From: Periplaneta americana
Lineage: Eukaryota > Arthropoda > Insecta > Blattodea > Blattidae
NCBI RefSeq assembly: GCF_040183065.1
Contig: NW_027185501.1
Coordinates: forward strand, 434,001 to 498,000
Reading direction: 5' to 3'
DNA: 64,000 bases
How positions within the stretch are numbered: position 1 is the stretch's first letter; every line of letters begins with the position of its first letter. The translations under genes were made by a program, and so were the position numbers. This document shows, one piece after another, positions 45,641 through 55,540 of this stretch. The notes under the pieces are model-generated. The model searched no databases. It had not been told where the DNA came from and was given only the letters and a program-made list of their open reading frames with translations.

Positions 45641-45830
45641 TAATTATTATTATTCATATCGTTATAAAACGATAACAGAATACAAATGATGACTTGAATT
45701 TTATTCATATCACTAAATAACGATAACAAAATATAAATAACGTGATATCCATAAAAAGGATAACTGGATACAAATGATAATTTGAATATCATTTACATCG
45801 CTAAAGAACAATTAAAAAATAAAATGAAAA
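45641..45830 (+). repeat. Minisatellite, cluster 2
   Basis: At least three more monomers (ATCGTTATAAAACGATAACA, ATCACTAAATAACGATAACA, ATCGCTAAAGAACAATTAAA) in the same orientation as cluster 1. Confidence 0.7.
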
Positions 45831-45842
45831 CTTGAAGAAGGC

Positions 45843-45905
45843 CTGAACCCACAACCTTTGAATCATTAAAAACAAGCACTCTACCGCTGATCTACGAGGC
45901 GCAGA
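45843..45905 (-). repeat. tRNA-like head
   Basis: The minus strand has CGTAGATCAGCGGTAGAGTG (A box) and GTGGGTTCAGGCC (weak B box). tRNA-derived; no acceptor stem. Confidence 0.5.
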
Positions 45906-46479
45906 TATGGAACACTTTCATAGTTCCGGAACTCCTTGTACAAGCACATGCATCGTGTAACATCGCCGCGACCCGAAGTGGACTTTGAAAATATTCGCTG
46001 TTCACGAGTGCGGCCACTTTTTTTTTTTTTACAGCTGTACAAAAGTGTCAACCACAGATCTACGAGTATGTGCAGATACGGAAAACAAATTTGGAGCTCT
46101 CTTATTGTATAAGTTTTGCTTACAGCACACTGCGCATGTGCAGTAAACAAGAGCCCCTGTATATATGCTACTTGTGGACAGTCGTGCGAAATTGTTGCCT
46201 ACATACAGGTGGACTCCCAACAAGACTCGCTCCATGAAAGAATTTGGAGAAGAATGAGAATGCGCGTATTTTGTTACGATATTGTTGAGATGGGCTGTGC
46301 ACTCTCTGCAGTGCTGTTCAGCCTGCTTAGCATTTCGTGTAACTTAATGGATCAGACCTGGAAATGAAAAGTGCCGTAACTTTAACTGTGCTTTTTCTGG
46401 AATGCACAAGAGTGAGATTATTCCAGCTTTCATGTTAAACAGTGTAACGTACACAAATTTACAATATGAATACTGAATA
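45906..46479. other. Unassigned
   Basis: T-run at 46019-46030. The ORFs on both strands here show no recognisable domain. Confidence 0.3.
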
Positions 46480-47640
46480 CTGTTATTGTTGTTGACCCAT
46501 GCTAAGGATCTTGGATTTCTCTGATTCTCCCAATAATATATGGTGGGCTGTGGTGATAAATCAGCATTTATTTTCTTTATTGCTGGGCATTGTAGCAGAT
46601 GTTGTTTATTCCATGATGGAGTTTTGATTTCTACAGAGGGTGCAGTGTGCACTGTGGATGCTGGTAAATATTAATCCAATGCAAATCAGAGGCGAGACAT
46701 TCATGTCCGGTGATTAAGCGAAATATAACGACAGCAAATCTGGGATGTTATTACTGTCTAGCAGAATATTCCAAGGTTTGCCTTCGCTTTTATTCAGGGA
46801 TTCCTGTTTACAAAAGGACTGGACTATGTCTTTGATCCTGACTTTTGAGGTATGAAAGGAGATTGTACTCATATTATTTCGAGTTTGTCTGATGTTTGTT
46901 CCTTTTTTGGCCAGGAAGTCAGCCTCCTCATTAGCTACTGTTCCACAGTGTGAGGGTATTGATTGAAAAACTACCTCTTTACGAAGCCCTTATAACATTT
47001 TAAGAGCAGAAAGAATTTCTCTTACTCGTCTGTTTTGTTATTGTTTGGAGTCCAGATTTACAATCACTAAGCATAACTGCTTTGTTAAATTTATGTATGT
47101 GATGGAAAGCTGTGTTGATTGCTTCTAATTCACCATCATAATGAGTGGACAGTGCTCCAAGAGATACGTAAAAGCTAAAAAAAGTCACTTAGATTCCTGC
47201 TCCAGCGTTACTGTGTTTGTCAAGCAGAGCTCCATCTGTATAAATATGAAGCCATTCAGATTTTGGATATCTTGTACATATGGTTTCAATAGCTAATGAT
47301 TTTAATACTGATTGGTCAATGTCACGTTTTGCAGTGATGTATTGTATCGGTTCATTTTCACATTTAATTTCTGGGAGTAGACGTTTTTCTATATTTTCAG
47401 TTGTTTGTACATTGTATTTACTTCGTAATTTTTAAATATCCTGGAAGAAGCCAGATTGTGTTTTGAGTTTCCTTCAGAATTTTTGTAGTTCCTCCTAGTA
47501 AGCATTCTTTGGAATTCGTTTTAATTTCTCAAACAAAATAAGACTTCGTTTCTCAATTTCGTATTTAATAGGTACAGTTGGCAGTTTAAATGTAAAGTTT
47601 TCAAGTCAGGCTCACACAAGCAAACTCACTGTGTTCGAAG
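46480..47640 (-). pseudogene. RNase H and C-terminal tail of an I/R1-group LINE
   Basis: The minus strand reads LHIYTDGALLDKHSNAGAGI (near 47250), HYDGELEAINTAFHHIHKFN, KAVMLSDCKSGLQTI, SIPSHCGTVANEEADFLAKK (near 46930), then VIFRLITGHECLASDLHWIN (near 46710) and SWNKQHLLQCPAIKK. The four RNase H acidic residues (D, E, D, D) can be picked out, but stops (near 47190) and shifts break the frame. Related to 33701-34492. Confidence 0.7.
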
Positions 47641-47970
47641 GCAGTGCTGTATTGTTGACAGCGACCCATCTGCAGTGACAGCGAGGTGGTGTGGCATTGG
47701 GGTAATGTTTCTGATTTCGAAACCAGAGGTGTAAGTTTGCTTCCTGGTAGAGTTGATTTTCTCTTATTGTATTATCTTATATTTTTAATGACAAATGTTA
47801 GTGGAATTTGTTAATAAACTTAGTTATGCAAGTATCATTGTGGGCTATTATTAGGCACGACCTAGCCTGTATACAAAATTAATAGTTTATTTGCTTTTTT
47901 GAAAATCAGAAGCACATCAAATATGAGTAAACAACATTTATAGTCAGTTTCATGTGTTCACCATATCACC

Positions 47971-47971
<1 letters not shown>
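47641..47971. other. Unassigned, with a weak tRNA-like stretch
   Basis: GGTAATGTTTCTGATTTCGA AACC near 47702 resembles part of a tRNA-like head, but lacks a convincing B box. Confidence 0.3.

Positions 47972-48031
<60 letters not shown>
47972..48031. repeat. (AAT)n microsatellite
   Basis: About 20 AAT units. The plus-strand poly-Asn ORF across it is not a gene. Confidence 0.95.
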
Positions 48032-48032
<1 letters not shown>

Positions 48033-48139
48033 TTCCCAGACTCTTATACTTTGCAGAAATTAATAATTTTATGTGATATTAATTATATAAGTACAGCCAT
48101 GCTGCACGGGGAAATTACAATTATATCTCAATAAACAGA

Positions 48140-48345
48140 AGATTACAATAATAAATGGAGACAACACGTAGAATGAATAGAATCCTGGAATACTGTATAC
48201 AGTAAACTGCTTTATTACAAACCAGTTGAAAGGAGAAAGTTAGGGCGTCCAAGAAAACGCTGATCAGACAAATTTTAAACCACTTTGAAACTGGAACAAT
48301 CTTGACTTAATCCATGTCGCAAAAATATGATGATGTTGATAATGA
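48140..48345 (+). mobile_element. 5'-truncated LINE tail
   Basis: The plus strand reads WRQHVE, ESWNTVYSKLLYYKPVERRK LGRPRKR, then TLKLEQS and an ATGATG-rich end. Same RTE-like tail type as 36962-37240, opposite strand. Confidence 0.6.
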
Positions 48346-49149
48346 TATTATTTCTACTTGTTTGTTGAGAAATGTCCCAGACCAAGCCACATAATCGCTG
48401 AGTGAAGACTGTCTCATTGTAATAGAATTCTCTTCCCTTGTCATAACACATTTGTAAGACATGAATGATCCAACATTATGAGAGTTGTTAAAATTTCGTG
48501 TCACGGGTATTTTTGGACGAAAATACAATTTATTTTTGGAGTTAATTTTCAAAACACATATTAAAGTAAAATAATTTTAATATGTATCTAAATAAAAAGA
48601 CGAACTATCCTTCTCTAGACCCCATGCAAAATTTTACGGTTTAATTCGATATGTAGGCCCTAATTAATGTTTGCAATATCATGATTTACCCAAAAAGGGG
48701 CTTTAAGAACCTAAACAGCTTGAAGTATTGGCTGACATATGACTGACGAAGAATACGAAATATCAATATAATATGTTGTATATATTAAGTAAAGTAAATC
48801 CATTGCACTACAGCCCATGAAGGGCCAAGACTGACCAGCCAGCTGCTGGCCTCACGTCCACATGCTGAAGCAGATGTGGACGATCATTCAATATGTTATA
48901 TATTATTATAATATATCGCTCTACTTTTTATTATTATTTCAAATATTGTTTCATTATTTATGAAAATTGGCTTTCAAACGTTGTCAACACTCCCTGTGAA
49001 GAATATAGGTAAACAAATCCGATGAATGGTAAACAGTATCACTTGAGTATTGCCATTATTAAAAGAAATAGAAGAAAATTAATGTTTACAATGGTAACAT
49101 GTTTTAACGTTGTAGTTAAACATATTTTTAAAAGCTATAAATGAGATAT
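48346..49149. other. Mostly unassigned; contains a SINE 3' fragment
   Basis: Positions about 48790-48890 match the 3' half of the 349-bp SINE family (CACTACAGCCCATGAAGGGC; GCTGCTGGCCTCACGTCCAC). No head is present. The remainder is AT-rich without readable domains. Confidence 0.6.
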
Positions 49150-49157
49150 AAATGCAG

Positions 49158-50270
49158 CAGGGGCGGCCCGTCCTTATGTGCTACAGTGCTACAGCACAAT
49201 GATAATTTTTGCTCAAATAAAGTGTTTGAAATACCATAATATTTTGATCTGCCATTTGACAATTTCCCGTTGTTATGTTCATGACGTGTTATAGAGTGTT
49301 TAGTCTTCGCTCTTCGCTCTTTGGTGACTCAGGGGGTTCGTTGTGCTACTCAAAACTTACATGAGAATGTAGACAGTTAATGCGCATGTGCGAAGCTGAA
49401 ATAACTACTCTGATTGGCTATTTTTACGCGGAAGTGCTGTTGTCAGCTTCAGCACAACACAGCTTGGAGATTGCAAAAGTAAAGCGTAAGGAAAGAATGC
49501 TTGTTTGTGGAGGAACTCGGAACTATGTGCAATGTATTTGGTAATTCAAATGTTCGACTGCTGCTGCCATCTACCAGTTTTTTGAGGTTCCTCGTGAATC
49601 AGTCAGCAAGTGACGGAAAATTGAATCCCAGAAAATTGATGCCAAGGAGGTATGTAACTGTATAATTCAGGAAACTACTCATCGTTTCCAATCTTTAACC
49701 TACCTAGACGCAACAAAATTGTTAAACAGCGAATTTTTTGACAATTTTTTGCATAATTTTCCTGAATGCGAACTTGAAGTTGTTGTCAACAGCTATACTG
49801 TACTGAACAAAAGAATGTTAAAGACACAACTTGGAGTTCTATACAGAAGATCCGACTTCCGAAATATAGATGGCTGTTCAATTGTTACAAAACATAGTCC
49901 CCAACAATTCACGGGATCCATTCTGTGAAGTAACGAAGTTGTTAAATATTTTGGTTACAACACCAATGACCACTGCTGAGCCAGAAAGATGTTTTTCTTG
50001 CTTGAAACGCATAAAAACGTTTTTAAGGAACACTATATCCCAGGATCGCCTCACTGCTCTTGCAATACTGTCAATAGAAAAGAGTATGATGTCCAGGATG
50101 GAGGGATTTAACGTTTAATACCAGGATAATTGACAAGTTCTGCAGTAGGAAGGAACTCCATATTTCGTCACTAGGCGAGTCTCAAATTAAGATAAATACA
50201 AATAAGTGTATACAGTAGGCCGATATAGAGATTGTAGCACACTCATTATTTTGACCACCAGCCGCTACTG
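49158..50270 (+). mobile_element. Non-autonomous hAT transposon, 1113 bp, 8-bp target duplication
   Basis: Ends CAGGGGCGGCCCGTCC and CCACCAGCCGCTACTG are short imperfect inverted repeats of the hAT type (CAGxGGCGGC). A perfect 8-bp duplication AAATGCAG lies at 49150-49157 and 50271-50278, the hAT signature. Inside is only the C-terminal part of a transposase, so it needs a helper. Confidence 0.9.
49600..50119 (+). pseudogene. hAT transposase C-terminus (dimerisation region)
   Basis: SEFFDNFLHNFPECELEVVV, QLGVLYRRSDFRNIDG, then after a one-base shift near 49870 MAVQLLQNIVPNN, CEVTKLLNILVTTPMTTAEP ERCFSCLKRIKTFLRNTISQ DRLTALAILSIEKSMM. The TTA..ER.FS.LKRIKT.LR motif is the hAT dimerisation domain. 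The DNA-binding finger and catalytic core are absent. Same family as 54955-55540. Confidence 0.85.
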
Positions 50271-50357
50271 AAATGCAGACGTAGTGTTGCCCAGGGGACG
50301 GATTGTGCTGTGTACTAAACATTCAATCGACATGCTAATTTTGTAATGTAAAACACT

Positions 50358-50437
50358 GAGACTAACCGAGATTCGAACCTCCTACAACCAATGCTATCTC
50401 GTTTAGACCCATGTTTAAGCCACCTCTGCTACAATGG
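50358..50437 (-). repeat. tRNA-like head
   Basis: The minus strand has GTAGCAGAGGTGGCTTAAAC (A-box region) and GGAGGTTCGAATCTCGG (good B box), with an extended middle. tRNA-derived; not a functional tRNA because no closed acceptor stem is visible. Confidence 0.55.
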
Positions 50438-50545
50438 CTCATACTTTAATCTGGCGTATTACATAGCTTTCTCATTCATCTTCGTTTTGGTAAATTTTGT
50501 ACCCCATTTTGATAGATTTATGCCGAGTTTCATCAACCAATGTTA

Positions 50546-50697
50546 ATTTTTAACACGTTGTTAAACTAGTTTAACATTTGATTTAACAAAAATTCTGTTC
50601 CATCAACAAATGTTAGCTCTAACAAAGAGTTAAACTCTGTGTTAAATTAACATCCCATCTCCCTTATGTTAAAGGCTTAACAATTGTTAAACAGTTG
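50546..50697. promoter_or_regulatory. Left subterminal array of TTAAC/GTTAA motifs
   Basis: Between the left inverted repeat and the nuclease ATG the motif occurs repeatedly in both orientations (GTTAAT, TTTAAC, GTTAAA, CTTAAC and others). A matching cluster lies at 53190-53305. Such arrays are plausible binding sites for the Myb-like protein or nuclease; that role is inference. Confidence 0.55.
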
Positions 50698-50700
50698 AAA

Positions 50701-51939
50701 ATGGCGGACGTAAATAATGCTTTTGATGTGGAATTGCTGTATTTAGACCATCTGAATGCCGTTCCTAATAGGGGAAGAGCTTTAAGACGAAATGATTTTG
50801 AAAATTTGCGAGAAGAAGAATTTTTGAAGAGATATAGATTGTCCAAAACTGTCGTCGGTAAGGTTGTGGAAGAAATACAAGAGAGGTTAGAATACCCGAC
50901 CAACAGAAACATGCCTCTATCTCCAATGCAGCAGATACTGATAACTCTGAGGTTTTATGCCACTGGATCCTTTCATTTAATGGTTGGAGATAATGCTGGA
51001 ATTTCAAAATCTACAGTAAGTAGAATTGTTAGTAAAGTTTCTGCAGCAATAGCATCAATGAGAAGAAGGTACGTAACATTCCCCTCAGTACAAGAACGCC
51101 CGAGTATTGTACAACAGTTTTATGATATGTACAATTTTCCTGGTATTGTGGGTGCAATAGACTGTACGCACATCAAGATTCAGTCACCTGGAGGCAATAG
51201 GGCAGAAATATATCGGAATCGAAAAGGTTACTTTTCTGTTAATGTCCAGGTCATCAGTGATGCCAACCTCCTAATTAGGGATATAGTAGCTAGATGGCCT
51301 GGATCAGTACACGACAGCACAATATTCAGCAACTCGCATATCAGAGCTCAATTTGAAATGGGAGCAATTGATGAGGGTATCCTTTTAGGTGACAGTGGAT
51401 ACCCTTTAAGAAAATATCTACTAACACCATACCTTCATCCCGAAACAAGACCCCAGCACAATTATAATGCAGCACATATTAGGACAAGAAACTGTGTAGA
51501 GAGGATGATAGGTGTGTGGAAGAGACGTTTTCCGGTTCTCAGCTTGGGGCTACGAACTAAACGACAAACAACCTTGACGATAATTGTGGCGACAGCAGTG
51601 TTGCACAACATTGCAGTGGAGACAAGGGATCAACTTCCTCCAGAAGATTTGACACTGCATCAGTACATCACAGAAAGAAGAAGGAATAGGCACATTAGAA
51701 ACCAGAATCTTGTTCCTATTCACATGGAAAATGAACAAACTGCAGCAGCTTACAGGAACGCATTTGCACAACAACACTTCGCTTGTAAGTACTACAAACG
51801 TTTTATTTTTAAACTTGTTACCTATACTACATGTAACACGCTTAAACTATACATTTCTACCAAACTTCTACAAACAAAATACACTGCAACTAACTTATTC
51901 ATCCTCAACACGCTTTCTTTTTTCTTTATAGTATATTAA
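50701..51939 (+). CDS. Harbinger transposase (HARBI1-like DDE nuclease)
   Basis: Cuts and joins transposon DNA, acting in the nucleus with the Myb-like partner. The start is ATG at 50701 (A at -3, G at +4); an in-frame TTG two codons earlier is not needed. The open frame is 412 codons. An N-terminal helix-turn-helix-like part (about residues 70-125, ISKSTVSRIVSKVSAAIASM) is followed by the DDE nuclease: D154 in GAIDCTHI, RWPGSVHDSTIF, D231 in GDSGYP and E267 in RNCVERMIGVWKRRF. The catalytic residues are in place and there is no internal stop. A likely intron (GTAAGT at 51785 to TTTATAG at 51931, 147 bp, in frame) would shorten it to 363 residues, closer to human HARBI1 (about 349). The last 45 bp overlap the partner gene. 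Confidence 0.93.
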   Translation: MADVNNAFDVELLYLDHLNAVPNRGRALRRNDFENLREEEFLKRYRLSKTVVGKVVEEIQERLEYPTNRNMPLSPMQQILITLRFYATGSFHLMVGDNAGISKSTVSRIVSKVSAAIASMRRRYVTFPSVQERPSIVQQFYDMYNFPGIVGAIDCTHIKIQSPGGNRAEIYRNRKGYFSVNVQVISDANLLIRDIVARWPGSVHDSTIFSNSHIRAQFEMGAIDEGILLGDSGYPLRKYLLTPYLHPETRPQHNYNAAHIRTRNCVERMIGVWKRRFPVLSLGLRTKRQTTLTIIVATAVLHNIAVETRDQLPPEDLTLHQYITERRRNRHIRNQNLVPIHMENEQTAAAYRNAFAQQHFACKYYKRFIFKLVTYTTCNTLKLYISTKLLQTKYTATNLFILNTLSFFFIVY

Positions 51940-53090
51940 TTTTTCTCTAAATGCTTCTTGTTTTAGTTTCTCAGTTTCCATTTTCATTTTCAGCAGTTGT
52001 TGCTCCTGGTTATATTTCTGTTGGATTAAATACATTTCTTTTTCACAGAGAGTTGTCCTGCTCTCGGCAAGTGCAGCAATGTTGTTACGACAAAGGTTGG
52101 CCTGGAAACAAAAATCAGCAGTGAAAATTTTGGCACTCCTGGCGGACTTTTATTATAACCCTCAACGTGACCAGCTGTGATACTGACCTTGGTGACGCGA
52201 GTCTGCTGCTTGTTACAGTTTTCTGCTCCTGTTAAAGCTTCAGCCTGGAAGTACAAACCCCGATTATTAAACTTTCATTCTTAATTTAAAAAATAACTAA
52301 CCTAAAAACTTAATAGAAGTGTCGTACTCACAACTGGAGTGACAAGAAGAGATGTGTTAGACGCCGGGCCTGGTGTACCCATTTCAAGTGATGCTGTGTT
52401 GTCCTCAAGTGATAATTGTTTTCTGTTTACATTCTCCTACAACAACAATAATACAAATTATAGTTTACAATTTGTCTTGATATAATATAAATTTAAAAGT
52501 ATATATAGTTAATGAAAGTGATTTATCACCTCGTGCACTACTGCTATGACTTCAACAATATCGCAAGATCTTGCTTCCTGTTCGGTTGTAATTATTTCAG
52601 CGTCACCTAAAAATATAATAAAATTGTTATTAAATACAAACGAATTTAATTTGAATGAATAGATAATGCTAATATAATGCAACTGGTACTTACCATAGTA
52701 TTCTGAATCACAGTCGAAGGGGTTGCTGTTACGTTCTATTTGGTCCTCTATGAGGGACAGAACACTTTCATCAACTTTAGTTGTACATTGACCACCACCT
52801 GTTTTATACCTTTCCACCCGTTCGTCACTCCTTGCTTTCTTAGCTGATCTTTTTAAGTTAACATAAAATTGTCGCAGTTGTTTTGTTGTTCTTGATGTCA
52901 CACTCCCATTCGAATTATATTCGTCTCTTAGTTTGTCCCACGTTTCGTCCTTCTCTTTTATTTTCAACCCATCGGTTTTCTTGCACTCTATAATTTTTTT
53001 ATATTTATTTACTAGTTCTATCAACAACTCTTTCTCAAAAGAAGAAAAATTTGTGCCCCTCATCCTCTTCATGGTAACTTCGCGCGCCAT
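51895..53090 (-). CDS. Harbinger Myb/SANT-like DNA-binding protein, five exons
   Basis: The partner protein that, in known Harbingers, binds the transposon ends and brings the nuclease into the nucleus. The start is ATG at 53090 (MAREVTMKRMRGTNFSSFEK; A at -3). Exons, minus strand: 53090-52694, 52606-52530, 52436-52332, 52244-52188 and 52101-51895. The four introns are 87, 93, 87 and 86 bp, all GT-AG, phases 1, 0, 0, 0. The predicted protein is 280 residues. A trihelix/Myb-like domain at about residues 13-90 (FEKELLIELVNKYK ... ETWDKLRDEYN ... TKQLRQFYVNLKRSAKKA) precedes an acidic middle and a charged C-terminal coiled coil (QQKYNQEQQLLKMKMETEKL) ending RKRVEDE. Intron 1 is stop-free in frame, so a simple ORF reads through it. 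Confidence 0.85.
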
Positions 53091-53329
53091 TATTTCACAG
53101 ATGTTCAAACAAAAGCGCAACGGAGTGCATTCAGAAATCGTATGAATCATACACCGCCTTCTCGATTCGTTGTGTTCGCTATTCTTGCGAGTATTAACAA
53201 CATGTTAGTTAACATTTTGCAGGAAAATGTTGGTGAAATGCAAGAGTCTTAACAAATTGTTAAAAATTTTAACTCATGTTAAGAAACAACGTGTTAGCAG
53301 AGTTATAACATCTGTTGATGAAACCGGGC

Positions 53330-53689
53330 ATTAGTATTTATCAATTTTATTGCCATTTCACTCTTCAGTTGTTTTAGAACAAAATGCAGCACACTTACAT
53401 GGACTGGAGCCGGCATGCACACTGTTCTGTTCCTGGAACTCAAACATGTGTCATCGGCCCATTCTTTTTAACCTTATTGTACGTATATTGTCAGTACTTA
53501 TTTGCGTGGGGGCAGATTTAACACTACATGTAATTATCCTCATACCTTGATTCTATTTCATTAGGTTGTGTAGATATAAGAACACCATTTCCATACATTA
53601 AAACTGGTTTCACATAAGTCTTATATGTCATTGATTAAATTTCCAACTTCCTTACTGTGTTAATCTTTAGGATTTACCTTGCTTGACTA
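53330..53689. other. Intergenic, nothing recognised
   Basis: The right edge of the Harbinger is followed by sequence without readable domains up to the Penelope-like remnant. Confidence 0.35.
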
Positions 53690-54920
53690 GTTTCGAAGTC
53701 TTGTGCTTCATTGTCCAAAGTCTATCTTCTGGTTTCTGTTGTGTTCATGGTTATGTGTGTTTGAAATTGAGTTGAGTGTTCAGGATGTGCTGTGGGTCTG
53801 TTTTGTATGCTTATAAATTTCATATTGTTCTAGGATTTCAAGTTTCTTTTTTTTTTTTTTTTATTGGGTTATTTTATGACGCTGTATCAACATCTAGGTT
53901 ATTTAGCATCTGAATGAAATGAAGGTGATAATGCCGGTGAAATGAGTCCAGGGTCCAGCACCGAAAGTTACCCAGCATTTACTCGTATTCGGTTGAGGGA
54001 AAACCCCAGAAAAAACCTCAACCAGGTAACTTGCCCCGACCGGGATTCGAACCCGGACCACCTGGTTTCGCAGCCAGACGCGCTGACCGTTACTCCACAG
54101 GTGTGGACGTCAAGTTACTGGCTGGATGTGTAGTATTTTCATGTCTTTGTCTATGTTGCTGTAGCTGTGGTTGGAGTTTGTGATGTGTTCTGCATAGATT
54201 GAATTGTTGTGTAGTTTGGTAAGGCTGTGATATGTTCTTTGTAACGTGTTTGAAATGATCTTCCAGTCTGTCCAATGTAGAAGTTGCTGCTGCTTTTGCA
54301 TGTTAGTTTGTAAACTCTTGTTAAGTTGTATTTATTTGTGATGTCTTGTCTGTGTGTTAAGATGTTTTTGTAGTGTGTTCTGTGTTCTATGTTGTATTCT
54401 AGTTCCTTGAATGATGATGCAGTTTTGTATGTGTTCATGTTTTCATATGTTAGTGTTGTTTGCATTTAGTGTTTCTTGTGATGTTGTCTGTTATGTTGGG
54501 GTTGTATCCATTTTCCTAAGCCACGTATTTGATAGTCTGTATTTCTTACTTATAGTCCTGCTAGTTCATAGGAATGTTGATGTATCGTGGATCGGAATGC
54601 TGCGTGTTTATGTTGTGTGGGATGATTGGAGGTGTTGTGTATGTGTGTTATCATGGTAGTGGGTTTCCTGTATATTTTGAACTTGTGTTTGTTGTCTGTA
54701 TTTGTTATTGCGATGTCTCAGAAATTTATGGATTTGTTGTTCTCTGTTTCTAGTGTGTAGTGTAGTTTCGGGTGTATTTTGTTTATGTGTTTGTGTAGGT
54801 TTTCAATCTGTCTTTTGTTTCCTTTGTATAGATTTAGTATGTCGTCTACGTATCTGTGCCAGTATATGATGTTGCAATGCAGAAGGAAAGAGAGGGAATG
54901 GAGGCAGTAAGCATAGAAGT
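53690..54920 (-). pseudogene. Penelope-like retroelement: RT end and GIY-YIG endonuclease
   Basis: From the high end: IIYWHRYVDDILNLYKGNKR (RT catalytic YVDD, near 54850), IHPKLHYTLETENNKSINF, a decayed linker, HRQDITNKYNLTRVYKLTCK and SSSNFYIGQTGRSFQTRYKE H (54350-54240, GIY-YIG nuclease with its Y, YIG, R and E-region), HITNSNHSYSNIDKDMKILH IQP. After the SINE, near 53850, come LEILEQYEIYKHTK and LNTQLNF. GIY-YIG fused to RT defines classic Penelope-like elements. Broken by shifts and by the SINE at 53846-54109. Confidence 0.85.
53846..54109 (-). mobile_element. tRNA-derived SINE inserted in the Penelope-like element
   Basis: The minus-strand head has GGTTCGAATCCCGGTCGGGG (B box region). 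The body is CAAGTTACCTGGTTGAGG then GTTTTCCCTCAACC, with a T-run at 53847-53862 on the plus strand (3' A tail). The 7-bp repeat TCAAGTT flanks it (53838-53844 and 54110-54116). It is a longer copy of the family at 19700-19885. Confidence 0.85.
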
Positions 54921-54954
54921 TGAGAATGTGGAGGTGCCAACAAAAAAAAAAAAA

Positions 54955-55540
54955 GAATAAAATAGGTCTACTTACATTAATAAGACTGTGGCAGCTAAGG
55001 AAGTCTGCGACAACATCGCAAATCAAGCAAAAAGAAGATTTTCTTTTACTGCTCACTTTTCTGCCTTGTGTCTCTTTGATGCCAAAAAATGTCAACAATA
55101 TGAGAAACACTTCCCTTATGAACTAATTGAAGAAATAATAGATGTTTATGAACTTCTGGAAAAGGATCGCCTTAAAACAGAATTGCAGATTATCTACAGA
55201 AGATCGGATTTTAGGAATATGAGTGGCGCTGTCAGTCTTTTGCAATTTCTCATAGAAAATAACTTACAATATACATTTTCAGAGACTTACAAGCTATTGC
55301 TCATTGTTATTACAATTTCTATGACAACTTCTGAGACCGAGAGATGCTTCTCAACCTTAAAAATGATAAAGACGTTTCTAAGAAGTACCGTGACCGAAGG
55401 AAAGTGAAGTGCATTAGCAATGCTTTCTATTGAAAAAAGCATGATTAGCAACATTGCTAATTTTAATGAAACTGTGATTGATTTGTTTGCTTCGAAGAAA
55501 GAAAGAAGGATCTACTTTCTATACCAAAACTGTACATGAA
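54955..55540 (+). pseudogene. hAT transposase C-terminal half
   Basis: TVAAKEVCDNIANQAKRRFS, FSALCLFDAKKCQQYEKHFP, ELQIIYRRSDFRNMSGAVSL LQFL, SMTTSETERCFSTLKMIKTF LRSTVTEGK-stop-SALAMLSIEKSMISNI. This is the end of the catalytic region plus the dimerisation motif. One TGA lies at 55405; otherwise it is open to about 55500. Same family as the element at 49158-50270, but no inverted repeats were located. Confidence 0.8.

Larger units (their letters stand above)
50521..53330. mobile_element. Harbinger DNA transposon, 2810 bp, apparently complete
   Basis: Terminal inverted repeats of about 25 bp (50521-50545 and 53306-53330, beginning TGCC and sharing GTTTCATCAAC and ATGTTA; 21 of 25 match by my count) are flanked by TTA (50518-50520 and 53331-53333), the usual Harbinger target duplication. 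Two convergent genes fill it: a nuclease (plus strand) and a Myb/SANT-like protein (minus strand), the standard two-protein Harbinger set. Both appear intact. The subterminal regions are packed with TTAAC/GTTAA motifs. This is the best candidate for a recently active element in the window. Confidence 0.95.

Noticed and set aside
44745..45830. CRISPR-like repeat array
   Set aside because: Monomers are contiguous and diverged, with no unique spacers, in a eukaryotic transposon-rich setting.
50695..50700. Upstream TTG as the nuclease start
   Set aside because: ATG at 50701 has a good initiation context and matches where the protein similarity pattern begins.
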